Source: Stratiformator vulcanicus
Lineage (GTDB): Bacteria; Planctomycetota; Planctomycetia; Planctomycetales; Planctomycetaceae
Assembly: GCF_007744515.1 (NCBI RefSeq)
Contig: NZ_CP036268.1
Coordinates: forward strand, 2,519,712 to 2,583,711
DNA length: 64,000 nucleotides
Reading direction: 5' to 3'
Shown piece after piece: positions 50,316 through 58,765 of this stretch. The notes below the pieces were generated by a model, which did no database searches, was not told the origin of the DNA, and worked only from the letters and a program-made list of their open reading frames with translations. A program made the translations under genes and the position numbers. Numbering within the stretch: position 1 is the stretch's first letter; each line of letters begins with the position of its first letter.

Positions 50316-51701
50316 ATGTTGCGACTTCTGAAAGTCGCGGCGGTCCTGTGTGTCGTTGCGGTTGCTGTTTTCGGCTGCTACACGACCCGCGATCGCTGGT
50401 TGCCGCTGCTGCAAAATTCGGAACATGATTCTGTCGCTGTTGCTCCGAGTAGTTCGGCGGGCGGGGCGAATGAGCAGGTTCGTCTCACGAAACAGGCCCG
50501 GAAGAATCTGCGGCTGACTTCGATGCCGCTGGTGCCAACGACCTATTGGCGGTCGATCGAGATTCCGGGTGTCATCGTCGACCGACCCGGCGTGAGCGAC
50601 CGCGGTGTCGTCGCCCCGGTCTCGGCTGTCGTCACCAAGATTCACCACTATGCCGGTGAGACCGTGCTGCCCGGCGAGCCGCTCGTGACCTTGCGGCTGG
50701 TGAGCGAGTCTTTCCAGATTTCACAGATCGAACTCTACAAGGCGGTCGAGGAGAAGCAGATCACGCAAGCCGAGATCGATCGGCTGAGCGACGCGGCCCG
50801 TTCGGGGGCGGTGCCGCGATCGACCATGATCGATCTCAACAACGAACTGCGGCGTCTCGACGTTTCTATTCGTGCCTATCGGCAGGACTTGCAGATACGC
50901 GGCCTGAACTCGCAGCAGATCGAGGCGGTGACTAAAGGTGATTTCACGTCGGAGATCATCGTCTACGCTCCCGCTACGACGAGCGAGGAGGTGGATTCAC
51001 TCGGCACCGAGGCGGCGGACGGTGTCGAAGACGACTTCTATGAAGTCCAGCGGGTCGAAGTGGAACTTGGCCATCACGTACAGGCCGGGCAGAAGGTCGC
51101 CACGCTGTCACGGCACCATTCACTGTTCATCGAGGGGCGGGCTTTCCGGCAGGAGATACCGCTCGTGCAGCGTGCGGCCGAAGGCAAATGGCCGATCCGC
51201 GTCGAGCTGTTGCAGGAGTCGGAGCACGATTGGGAGGGGCCGCTCCCACCGGTGACCGTGCATCACATCTCGAACACGTTGAACGACGATCGGCGAACGA
51301 TCTCGTTCTTCTGCCCACTCAAGAATCAGGCCCGACGCTACGAGCGCGACGGTCAGTCGTTGTATCTGTGGCGGTTCCGGCCCGGCCAACGGGTCACGCT
51401 GCACGTTGACGTGGAAGAATTTAATGACGTCTTTGTCGTACCCGCGGACGCCGTGCTGATTGAGGGGCCGGAGACTTACCTCTTCCGGCAGAACGGCGAC
51501 TTCTTCGACCGTAAGCCTGTGCATGTGCTGCACCAGACCCGCGAGGAAGCGGTGATCGCCAACGATGGCAGCGTCCCGCCCGGCATCTATGTGACGAAGT
51601 CGGGGGCGGTGCAATTGAACCGCGTGCTTCAGTCACAGTCGGACACCGCACCCGCCGGCGTTCATGTCCACGCCGACGGCTCCGTTCACGCCAACCACTG
51701 A
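50316..51701 (+). CDS. RND efflux periplasmic adaptor (CzcB/CusB-like), probable lipoprotein
   Basis: A 461-residue membrane-fusion protein. The N-terminus has a lipobox-like VAVAVFGC (Cys21), so it may be lipid-anchored. The body follows the adaptor plan: barrel-sandwich strands (RGVVAPVSAVVTKIHHYAGE, TVLPGEPLVTLRL), a coiled-coil hairpin (~130-200, ELYKAVEEKQITQAEIDRLS) and a beta-barrel end (RPGQRVTLHVDVEEFNDVFV). The C-terminal tail ends in a His-containing HVHADGSVHANH. ATG 50316 is preferred; an in-frame start at 50280 adds 12 residues. The CzcA-like pump follows after 9 bases. It probably bridges the pump to an outer-membrane channel that is not encoded here. Confidence 0.88.
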   Translation: MLRLLKVAAVLCVVAVAVFGCYTTRDRWLPLLQNSEHDSVAVAPSSSAGGANEQVRLTKQARKNLRLTSMPLVPTTYWRSIEIPGVIVDRPGVSDRGVVAPVSAVVTKIHHYAGETVLPGEPLVTLRLVSESFQISQIELYKAVEEKQITQAEIDRLSDAARSGAVPRSTMIDLNNELRRLDVSIRAYRQDLQIRGLNSQQIEAVTKGDFTSEIIVYAPATTSEEVDSLGTEAADGVEDDFYEVQRVEVELGHHVQAGQKVATLSRHHSLFIEGRAFRQEIPLVQRAAEGKWPIRVELLQESEHDWEGPLPPVTVHHISNTLNDDRRTISFFCPLKNQARRYERDGQSLYLWRFRPGQRVTLHVDVEEFNDVFVVPADAVLIEGPETYLFRQNGDFFDRKPVHVLHQTREEAVIANDGSVPPGIYVTKSGAVQLNRVLQSQSDTAPAGVHVHADGSVHANH

Positions 51702-51710
51702 GGAGCCGTC

Positions 51711-54700
51711 ATGCTCGATTCCGTGATTGCCTTTTCGCTACGGCATCGCCCATTAATCATCGTACTGAGTCTGGCCGCGATGATCTACGGCGGCTTCCTG
51801 TCGACCTCGATGCCGATTGACGTGTTCCCCGACCTCGACCGTCCGCGGGTCGTGATCCTGACGGAGTGTCCGGGCTACTCGCCGGAAGAGATCGAGGCCC
51901 TCGTTACGCAGCCGATTGAGCAGGCCGTCCTCGGTGCCAACGGCGTGACCGACGTTCGCAGCCAGTCGAGCATGGGGCTGGTCGTGATCTATGTGGAATT
52001 TCAGTGGGACATGGAGATTCGCTACGCACGGCAGGTTGTGCAGGAACGGATCACGAACGTCGTCGCAACAATGCCGCCCGGCATCGACCCCTACATGGCC
52101 CCGCCCACCTCGATCATGGGGCAGATCATGCACGTCGGCCTTTCTCGCCAGAAAGGCCCCGGCGGCGGCACTCTCGCTCCGGTCGAGGAGCCTGGCCTGC
52201 TCATCGAGCGGCAACGGACTGAGGGAGGTGTCGAACTGACCGCTTGGCGAACGCAGGGGCGGCGAGACACCTCGCAGTGGGTCGAAGCCGATATCAAATC
52301 GTGGGATGAGATTGAACCGCGGGAGCCATCGACGGTCGATCAAGTCTTCGAGGTCGCGATTGATGGCGAACGCCATACGGTGCGATTCCTGACGGACGAG
52401 CAGCGTTCGATGGAACTGCGGACGTTGGCCGACTGGATCGTACGTCCGCGGCTGCTGCGGATTTCCGGCATCGCCGAGGTCATTGTGCTCGGCGGTGACA
52501 AGAAGCAATACCACGTCTTGCTAAACGCCGACCGACTGCTGGAATACGGCGTTTCGATCCGGCAGGTCGAGGAAGCGGTCGCCGCCAACAACCTGAACAC
52601 CAGCGGCGGCTTCACCGAGGAAGGTCAAATGGAACGGCCGATCCGCATCATCGGTCGCCTCGGACCATCTCCCGATCGGGTCATCGAGCACCTCCGGAAG
52701 ATTCCGGTCGCTGAGGATGAGAACCGGCCCGTGCTCGTGGAGCAGATCGCCGAGGTTGCCGAGGGCACGCCTCAGAAACGGGGCGATGCCAGCATCGATG
52801 GCCGCGATGGCGTCGTCATCACGCTCGTCAAGCAGCCGCACGTCGATACCCGCGGACTCACCGAGAGAATTCATGAAACGCTAATTGATGTGGAACGCTC
52901 ACTCCCCGCCGACATGGTGGTAAACCGCGAACTGTTCCAACTCAAGAACTTCATCGATCGCGGCATCTACTACGTGGCCGAGGCCCTCGTGGTCGGGGCG
53001 GTACTGGTCGTGATGGTGCTGGCCCTGTTCCTGATGAACTTCCGCACGACCTTTATCACCCTCACGGCCATTCCACTGTCGCTGATGATCACGGTCATCG
53101 TGTTCAAGCTGCTCGGCGTCGTAGTGGGGCGGGAACTCTCCATCAACGTGATGACGCTCGGCGGGATCGCCGTGGCGATGGGCGAACTGGTCGACGACGC
53201 GATCGTCGACGTCGAGAACATCTATCGACGGCTGAAGGAGAACAATGCCCTCGGCAATCCGCGACCGGCCTTGCAGGTGGTCTACGAAGCGAGCCGGGAG
53301 ATTCGCAGTGCGATCGTATTCGGCACCGCGGTCGTGATCCTCGTGTTCCTGCCGCTGTTCGCGATGTCGGGGGTCGAGGGGCGACTGTTCGCCCCGCTTG
53401 GCTTCGCCTACATCGTCTCGATTCTGGCGTCGCTGCTCGTCTCACTCACGGTGACGCCGGTGCTGTCGTACTACCTGCTGCCGCAGTCGCGGGCGACGCA
53501 CGAGCACGGCGACGGGCCACTCCTGAGACTGCTCAAATGGCTCGCAAAATTCCTCGTGAAGTTCAGCCTGCGGTTTGCCGGTTCGCTGCTGGTGATGACT
53601 TGGGTCCTTGTAGGCGGATCGATCTGGCTGCTGAGTTCGTTGGGTGCGGACTTCCTGCCCAAGTTCGACGAGGGGAGCGTGCAGGTCAATCTGACGCTCC
53701 CCGCGGGTTCGTCGCTCGAAGCCTCGAACGACGCCGCGGCGATCGTCGATGCCAAGCTCGAACCGCTGATGAAGACGGCGTCGAACCCGGAGGGCGACAT
53801 TCTGCATTTCGTGCGACGCACCGGGCGAGCCGAACTCGACGAGCACGCCCAGCCGGTCAACATGACCGAGTACATCCTCAGCATGAACTCCGAGACGGAG
53901 CAATCCCGCGGCGAGATCATCGAGCAACTGACTGAGGAATTGAAGCAGGAACTACCGGGCGTCGATGTCGAGATCGACCAGCCGCTGGCTCACCTCATTA
54001 GCCATATGCTCTCGGGTGTCTATGCCCACGTCGCGATCAAAATCTACGGCGACGATCTCGCCACACTGCAACGGCTCGCGAGGCAAGTCAAAGGCGAAAT
54101 TGAAGACATCCCCGGCTTGACCGAGCCGGTGATCGAGTCGCAGGTTTTCGTGGATGAACTCCATATCGTCCTCCGGCCCGATGCCCTCGCCCGCTACGGC
54201 GTCAGTCGGGAGTACATTGCCGCCTATGTCCAGACGGCGTTGCGGGGCGATGTCGTCTCTGAGGTGCTCGAAGGGATGCGGCGGTTCGACCTCGTGGTCC
54301 GGCTCCGCGAACAGGAGCGGACCGACTACTACTCGCTCCGCGACCTGCGAATCGACCTGCCCAACGGACAGGGCCGGATCAAGCTCGAAGACGTGGCCGA
54401 CTTCCCGCAGGGGACGACCGGGCCGAATCAACTCATGCGTGAAAACGTCCGCCGCCGAATGGTGGTGCGGTGCAACACGCAGGGACGGGACCTCGGCAGC
54501 GTCGTCGCCGACATCGAGAATCGCATCGCGTCCCGCATTGATTTTCCCGAAGGCTACTACGTCGATTACGCCGGACAGTTCGAGAGCCAACGCTCGGCGA
54601 CGCTGCTGATCGGCCTGCTCGCCGTTGTCTCGCTCGTCGGCGTATTCGTCGTGCTGTTGATGCTCCACTCGTCGGTGCGGATCGTGCTCCAGATTCTGAA

Positions 54701-55148
54701 CGCGATCCCCACCGCTTTCATCGGGGGCGTGGCCGCTCTGGCGATCACCGACCAGACGCTGACGGTGGCCAGCCTCGTCGGCTTCATTTCGCTGGGAGGC
54801 ATCGCGGTGCGGAACGGCATTCTGCTCGTAACGCACTACTTCCACCTGACGGAGCAGGAGGGGGAGGAGTTCTCGAAAGAGATGATCGTCCGTGGCAGCC
54901 TCGAACGACTGGCTCCGGTCTTAATGACCGCACTGACCGCCGGGATGGGCCTGTTGCCAATTGTTCTCGGCGGCCAGAAACCCGGCCTCGAAATCCTCTA
55001 CCCGGTGGCGACGGTCATCCTTGGGGGTCTGATCACCTCGACCTTCTGCGAGTTCCTGATCCATCCCGGCCTGTTCTGGAAGTTCAGCGGGAAAGACGCC
55101 CTCGCTGCGGCCAAGGGCGAACACGAAGACGCGGAAATGCTCCGATGA
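51711..55148 (+). CDS. CzcA/CusA-like heavy-metal RND efflux pump
   Basis: A 1145-residue inner-membrane RND transporter with the expected 12-helix duplicated architecture. The helix-4 signature GELVDDAIVDVENI (491-504) carries the Asp/Glu proton-relay residues of the heavy-metal subfamily, but differs from the DGAVVxVEN of classical CzcA and the CusA consensus, so the metal is unclear. Family segments include FPDLDRPRVVILTECPGYSP and IMLHSSVRIVLQILNAIP-like helices. An insertion of ~90 residues at ~145-235 after MGQIMHVGLS lengthens the first porter subdomain. It is translationally close to the adaptor, and its stop overlaps the downstream lipoprotein ORF. Confidence 0.93.
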   Translation: MLDSVIAFSLRHRPLIIVLSLAAMIYGGFLSTSMPIDVFPDLDRPRVVILTECPGYSPEEIEALVTQPIEQAVLGANGVTDVRSQSSMGLVVIYVEFQWDMEIRYARQVVQERITNVVATMPPGIDPYMAPPTSIMGQIMHVGLSRQKGPGGGTLAPVEEPGLLIERQRTEGGVELTAWRTQGRRDTSQWVEADIKSWDEIEPREPSTVDQVFEVAIDGERHTVRFLTDEQRSMELRTLADWIVRPRLLRISGIAEVIVLGGDKKQYHVLLNADRLLEYGVSIRQVEEAVAANNLNTSGGFTEEGQMERPIRIIGRLGPSPDRVIEHLRKIPVAEDENRPVLVEQIAEVAEGTPQKRGDASIDGRDGVVITLVKQPHVDTRGLTERIHETLIDVERSLPADMVVNRELFQLKNFIDRGIYYVAEALVVGAVLVVMVLALFLMNFRTTFITLTAIPLSLMITVIVFKLLGVVVGRELSINVMTLGGIAVAMGELVDDAIVDVENIYRRLKENNALGNPRPALQVVYEASREIRSAIVFGTAVVILVFLPLFAMSGVEGRLFAPLGFAYIVSILASLLVSLTVTPVLSYYLLPQSRATHEHGDGPLLRLLKWLAKFLVKFSLRFAGSLLVMTWVLVGGSIWLLSSLGADFLPKFDEGSVQVNLTLPAGSSLEASNDAAAIVDAKLEPLMKTASNPEGDILHFVRRTGRAELDEHAQPVNMTEYILSMNSETEQSRGEIIEQLTEELKQELPGVDVEIDQPLAHLISHMLSGVYAHVAIKIYGDDLATLQRLARQVKGEIEDIPGLTEPVIESQVFVDELHIVLRPDALARYGVSREYIAAYVQTALRGDVVSEVLEGMRRFDLVVRLREQERTDYYSLRDLRIDLPNGQGRIKLEDVADFPQGTTGPNQLMRENVRRRMVVRCNTQGRDLGSVVADIENRIASRIDFPEGYYVDYAGQFESQRSATLLIGLLAVVSLVGVFVVLLMLHSSVRIVLQILNAIPTAFIGGVAALAITDQTLTVASLVGFISLGGIAVRNGILLVTHYFHLTEQEGEEFSKEMIVRGSLERLAPVLMTALTAGMGLLPIVLGGQKPGLEILYPVATVILGGLITSTFCEFLIHPGLFWKFSGKDALAAAKGEHEDAEMLR

Positions 55149-55195
55149 CGTTCGTCGGAGCGAGACTGAAAGTTTTTTCGATAAGGAGTGCGTTG

Positions 55196-55717
55196 ATGAA
55201 GAAGATCACAAGTTTGACAACCGGCCTCGTGGTCGCGGCTGCCCTTGTCGTCGGCTGCCAACCGGCCGCTGATACGCCGCCTGCCGATACCGCGGACAGC
55301 GGACAAAGTTCCGGAGGTACGGCGGGCGGAGAATCGGAAGATCATGGCCACAGCCACTCGGACGGCCCTCACCACGGCGCCGTTGCCGACTGGGGCGGGG
55401 GGACCTATCACGTCGAATTCACGGTCGATCACGACGCCGAGGAGGCGACGGTTTACGTGCTCGGGAGCGATGCCAAGAGTGCCGCTCCGATTGATGCCGA
55501 GAGCCTGCTGCTCAGCATTAAGGAGCCGTCGTTTCAAGTGGAACTGAAACCGCAACCGCTCGAAGGCGAAGCCGACTGGAAGAGTTCCCGCTTTGTCGGA
55601 CAGCACGAAAAACTCGGCATCGTGCAGGAATTCGCCGGCACGATCAGCGGACAGGTCGACGGCACCCCCTACGCCGGGGACTTCAAAGAAGAGCCGCACG
55701 GCGACCACGAGCATTAA
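55196..55717 (+). CDS. His-rich lipoprotein of the metal operon
   Basis: A 173-residue protein from ATG 55196, which follows an AAGGAG site. The N-terminus ends in the lipobox VVGC (Cys21), so it is a probable lipoprotein. After a Thr/Asp/Gly-rich linker comes DHGHSHSDGPHHGAV, a His-rich metal-binding-like segment. The mature domain repeats a beta-sandwich theme (YHVEFTVDHDAEEATVYVLG). The C-terminus is again HGDHEH. It probably binds or buffers metal in the periplasm for the CzcA-like pump. An in-frame start at 55145 adds 17 residues overlapping the pump gene and is less likely. Confidence 0.82.
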   Translation: MKKITSLTTGLVVAAALVVGCQPAADTPPADTADSGQSSGGTAGGESEDHGHSHSDGPHHGAVADWGGGTYHVEFTVDHDAEEATVYVLGSDAKSAAPIDAESLLLSIKEPSFQVELKPQPLEGEADWKSSRFVGQHEKLGIVQEFAGTISGQVDGTPYAGDFKEEPHGDHEH

Positions 55718-55752
55718 TCCGATACCTCGAACCGGCAAAGCGGGAGACCACG

Positions 55753-56103
55753 ATGGCGTACTACGCATTCAAAGTGATTCTGACGGCGGCGATTGTGGTC
55801 GCCGTTTCGGAAACGTCGAAACGCAGTTCACTGCTCGGCGGTCTCCTCGCTTCGCTGCCGCTCGTGTCGTTCCTCGGCATCATCTGGCTCTACGTCGACA
55901 CCGGCGACGCTGGCAAGGTGGCCGAACTCTCGAAGAGCATCTTCTGGCTCGTCCTGCCTTCGCTGCCGTTCTTCCTCCTGCTGCCCGTGCTCTTGCAGCG
56001 GGGCCTCGGTTTCACGCTGAGCCTGCTCTTTTCGACTGGAGCAATGCTCGTCCTCTACGGCCTGATGGTGCTCGTACTGAGTCGCTTCGGGGTGACTCTG
56101 TGA
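55753..56103 (+). CDS. DUF3147-family small membrane protein
   Basis: A 116-residue integral membrane protein with about four helices: AYYAFKVILTAAIVVAVSET, SLLGGLLASLPLVSFLGIIW, SIFWLVLPSLPFFLLLPVLL and GFTLSLLFSTGAMLVLYGLM. The Lys/Ser-rich SETSKRSSLLGGLLASLP loop matches the DUF3147 pattern. Function is not established. It is the fifth gene of the apparent metal operon (35 bases after the lipoprotein gene). It may be an accessory subunit or a membrane regulator of the pump. Confidence 0.8.
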   Translation: MAYYAFKVILTAAIVVAVSETSKRSSLLGGLLASLPLVSFLGIIWLYVDTGDAGKVAELSKSIFWLVLPSLPFFLLLPVLLQRGLGFTLSLLFSTGAMLVLYGLMVLVLSRFGVTL

Positions 56104-56161
56104 CCGGCGAGAAAGTCCAGCGCCCTATTCATTCAAAACTTCACGACGACAGGTGGACTCT

Positions 56162-56941
56162 GTGCTTTCCGACCAACTTGCTCGGCTCCGCTAGGCCGCC
56201 CACTATTCGGGCTGGCCGCTGACTCTGTCCCGCGCTGTACTCAAGCTCGCAGGGAAATTTGGACTCCCCGGAACCGAATCCAACTGGTTTCAGGAATGTT
56301 GTGCCCGAGCCTATGACCGGCGATTCAATGTGCAGACGAGTGGAATCGTCTGGCAGCAAGACCTCGGTGTTTCCGAGAAGCAGGCCGAGCAGGCCGTCGA
56401 GTACAACCCGACAACGGCCTCACAGTTCGGCAGCATTCTCGAAAGCCTGCCGATCGACTACGAGCAATTCTCGTTCGTCGATCTTGGATCGGGCAAAGGG
56501 CGTGTCCTGCTGATGGCCTCGGAATTTCCGTTCAGAGAGGTCGTCGGTGTCGAGCTATCGTCACAGCTTCACGAGATCGCGGCGAACAATATCGATTAGT
56601 TCCGCAGTCGCCGACAACGAACCGTCAACATCTCCAACATTAACGGCGATGCGACGAGCTTCGAGTTCCCGGCGGGGAACTGCTTCGTCTTCATGTTCAA
56701 CCCCTTCTCGGCCGAGGTCATGCAGCCGGTGGTCGCCAATCTGGAACGGTCACTGAAGAGCCATCCCCGTGAGATCATCGTACTTTACTACAATCCACGG
56801 CACGCCGAGGTTCTCGACCAGGCTGCGAGTTTCGAGCTGCACATGGAAAATGGCGACTGGAGGATGTATGGGACTTTGCCGGTGAAGAGTCAGTCATATG
56901 GAACTTCGCCGGCTGGTTCGGTGATGTCGAAGTCCGAGTAA
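56162..56941 (+). pseudogene. Class I SAM methyltransferase gene broken by two in-frame TAG codons
   Basis: One continuous reading frame from GTG 56162 to 56941 encodes a SAM-dependent methyltransferase, apart from TAG at 56192-56194 and 56597-56599. Across the stops the frame still reads as family sequence: LTLSRAVLKLAGKFGLPGTE, SFVDLGSGKGRVLLMASEFP (SAM motif I), FREVVGVELSSQLHEIAANN, then after the second TAG SNINGDATSFEFPAG and FMFNPFSAEVM. No frameshift is needed. An AGGTGG site precedes the GTG. The gene looks disabled by point mutations unless amber codons are suppressed. Confidence 0.85.
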
Positions 56942-57107
56942 GCATGGCGATCTGCTTATGTGGGGATGTTGACTTTCGGCAACGTATGAATCGCCGAGGA
57001 AATACAGATCGGTGCGACTCGTGCGGGGATATCTTGTAGTTCTTAAAGGGAGGTGCTCTGACTTCCTTCATCATTGGCCACAAATTAAGTTTCAGCCGAG
57101 GAGCGAC

Positions 57108-57713
57108 ATGGTCGCTGTCAATCAACTCGCAAGTCGCCTTCGGCGAAACGTGCAGCGTGAAGGAGCGGTCCGATTCGTCTCCAACCGAATCGCCGCGAAG
57201 TACAACCGGACGTTCAACGCCCGGCTCTGCGTCTGGCAGCGAAGTGCGGACATTCCCCTGCCGCAATTCCCCGACGATGTCGAGGTCCGGCGTTTTAGTG
57301 CGACTGATACGGTGCCGAAGGACCTCATCGATCGCCTGAGCGAAGCCGATCTGCCCAGCTTTGAATCCCGCATGCGTGAAGAATTCGCCGACCACGGCGT
57401 GATGTGGGTCGCCCTCTTTGGCGGTGAAGTCGCCGGTTACCAGTGGAGCCGCCGGGGCGATTACGTCCGCAACTGGCACTTCGACCTGACCGCGTCTGAC
57501 ACACTGGTTTTCTCGACGGTCACGTTCCCCGCATTCCGGGGCAGGTCAGTCGCTGTCGCCCTCGCCGCCAACATCTGCCGCCACGAAGTCCGTCCCGGCG
57601 GCCACGCTTATGCCGACTGCATGGTGTTCAACAAACCGGCCATCCGCTTCCTCGAAAAAACCGGCTTCAAAAAGATCGCCGAACGCAAACCGCTCCCGGA
57701 CCACCCGGATTGA
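57108..57713 (+). CDS. GNAT-like acetyltransferase
   Basis: A 201-residue protein from ATG 57108, which has a GAGGAG site; the ORF reaches back to 57012 without one. The C-terminal half resembles a GNAT/FemAB-like acyltransferase: strand VMWVALFGGEVAGYQWSRRG, FSTVTFPAFRGRSVAVALAA (pyrophosphate-loop region) and ADCMVFNKPAIRFLEKTGFK, the typical N-x-x-A-x-x-L/F-x-E-K-x-G-F end. The substrate is unknown. It is the last gene in the element, near attR, and follows the methyltransferase pseudogene. Confidence 0.82.
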   Translation: MVAVNQLASRLRRNVQREGAVRFVSNRIAAKYNRTFNARLCVWQRSADIPLPQFPDDVEVRRFSATDTVPKDLIDRLSEADLPSFESRMREEFADHGVMWVALFGGEVAGYQWSRRGDYVRNWHFDLTASDTLVFSTVTFPAFRGRSVAVALAANICRHEVRPGGHAYADCMVFNKPAIRFLEKTGFKKIAERKPLPDHPD

Positions 57714-57763
57714 GCGTCAGTCGCATAGCAACGCGACCACTTCCGCTGATCCTGAAGTCGACT

Positions 57764-57781
57764 TGGGAACATTTTGGGAAC
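57764..57781 (+). repeat. Right subterminal TGGGAAC pair, candidate integrase arm site
   Basis: TGGGAAC-ATTT-TGGGAAC ends 127 bases before attR and matches the left copy (33889-33906) at all but one base, in the same orientation. With the left pair it brackets the element at similar distances, as expected for integrase arm sites. An AT-rich stretch follows (57836-57870). Confidence 0.6.
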
Positions 57782-57908
57782 ACTGTTGTGGATTTACGGC
57801 AAATTCGAAATGCATTTGGAATACATGGTATTTGACATAACTCTCTGACTAATTTATTTTTATAATTTGTTTTGGATCGGATGCGCACGTGGCTGCAGGC
57901 AAGGGTTG

Positions 57909-57936
57909 TAGGTTCGATTCCTAGTGGGGGCACTCA
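57909..57936 (+). repeat. attR, 28-bp attachment repeat
   Basis: Identical to 33725-33752, duplicating the 3' end of tRNA-Lys; no other part of the tRNA is present on this side, so this copy is not a functional tRNA. It marks the right boundary of the integrated element. Confidence 0.92.
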
Positions 57937-57939
57937 TAA

Positions 57940-57972
57940 CCTCGTACGCCGTAATGGCTTGCGGGGTTTTTT
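57940..57972 (+). terminator. Displaced original terminator of tRNA-Lys
   Basis: CCTCGTACGCC (57940-57950) pairs mostly with GGCTTGCGGGG (57956-57966), including G-T pairs and one mismatch, followed by six T residues. It lies 3 bases after attR, where the tRNA terminator would be in the chromosome without the element. Confidence 0.7.
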
Positions 57973-58231
57973 GTTTGGGGTTGTCGATTGCTTTCGGATC
58001 GTCGACCTTTGAGGGCGAAGGTTCGTAAGGTACTGTGTGTCAACGGCTTACGGCCTGTTCGCCCACTTGGTTCGACGGTCTCCACCGCTGTTTTTGCGCC
58101 GCAACAGTCGGTTGAGTCGAGAATCCTTGGCGAATTGGCCCGGTCTGATGCAGATACCTTGATTGAAGCGAGGTTGAGTGCCTCGTGGATCGTTTTGGCA
58201 TTCTCTTCGACGACCAAGCTGCAGGCGGGAG

Positions 58232-58762
58232 ATGGACCGAGATCCGAGTGACTTTGTCGGGCTGCTGGTTCGGCATCAAAACGACCTGCTGCGGTACATC
58301 TTGCCGTTGGTCGGATCAATGGATGACGCCCAAGACGTGCTGCAGGAGACGGCGACCGCTCTTTGGAAAAAGTTCGGTGACTTCGATTCGGATCGACCCT
58401 TCCTGCCGTGGGCGAAGCGTTTCGCGCAGTACGAAGTATTGATGCACCATCGCTCCAAGCGACGATTTACGTTTCTCTCAGACGAGTTGGTTGCCGAACT
58501 CAGTGCGGCGGCGGATGCCGACGCGAATGTACTGGCCGATCATCACGCGGCGTTGCAAGTTTGTTTGGACTCATTAAGTGAGGAAGAGCGGCAGATCGTC
58601 AGAACGCGATATGCCGATTCGGACACGACCATTCAGCAATTGGCGGAGCAAACGGGGAAATCAGTCAACGTCTTATATAAATCTTTGTCGAAGATTCGGA
58701 AGCAATTGCTCGACTGCGTTGAACGGCGGCTCGCACCGCAATCTCTATCCGCGGAAAGCTGA
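58232..58762 (+). CDS. ECF-type sigma-70 family RNA polymerase sigma factor
   Basis: A 176-residue sigma factor. Region 2 is seen in QNDLLRYILPLVGSMDDAQD followed by VLQETATALWKKF, with the DNA-melting part RPFLPWAKRFAQYEVLMHHR. Region 4 has TIQQLAEQTGKSVNVLYKSL. This form belongs to the ECF type common in planctomycetes and verrucomicrobia, which lead operons of FecR/DUF1553- or DUF1592-type genes. ATG 58232 is preferred; an in-frame start at 58178 adds 18 residues. The next gene starts 3 bases after its stop, so the FecR protein is the candidate regulator. Confidence 0.9.
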   Translation: MDRDPSDFVGLLVRHQNDLLRYILPLVGSMDDAQDVLQETATALWKKFGDFDSDRPFLPWAKRFAQYEVLMHHRSKRRFTFLSDELVAELSAAADADANVLADHHAALQVCLDSLSEEERQIVRTRYADSDTTIQQLAEQTGKSVNVLYKSLSKIRKQLLDCVERRLAPQSLSAES

Positions 58763-58765
58763 AGA

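Noticed and set aside
49595-50317. A 240-residue minus-strand frame
   Set aside because: It is antisense to the His-rich gene, Arg/Pro-rich, and has no domain. The plus-strand gene fits the metal operon.
53952-54845. A 297-residue minus-strand frame (and another at 51753-52514)
   Set aside because: Both are antisense to the CzcA-like pump and show no recognisable domain.
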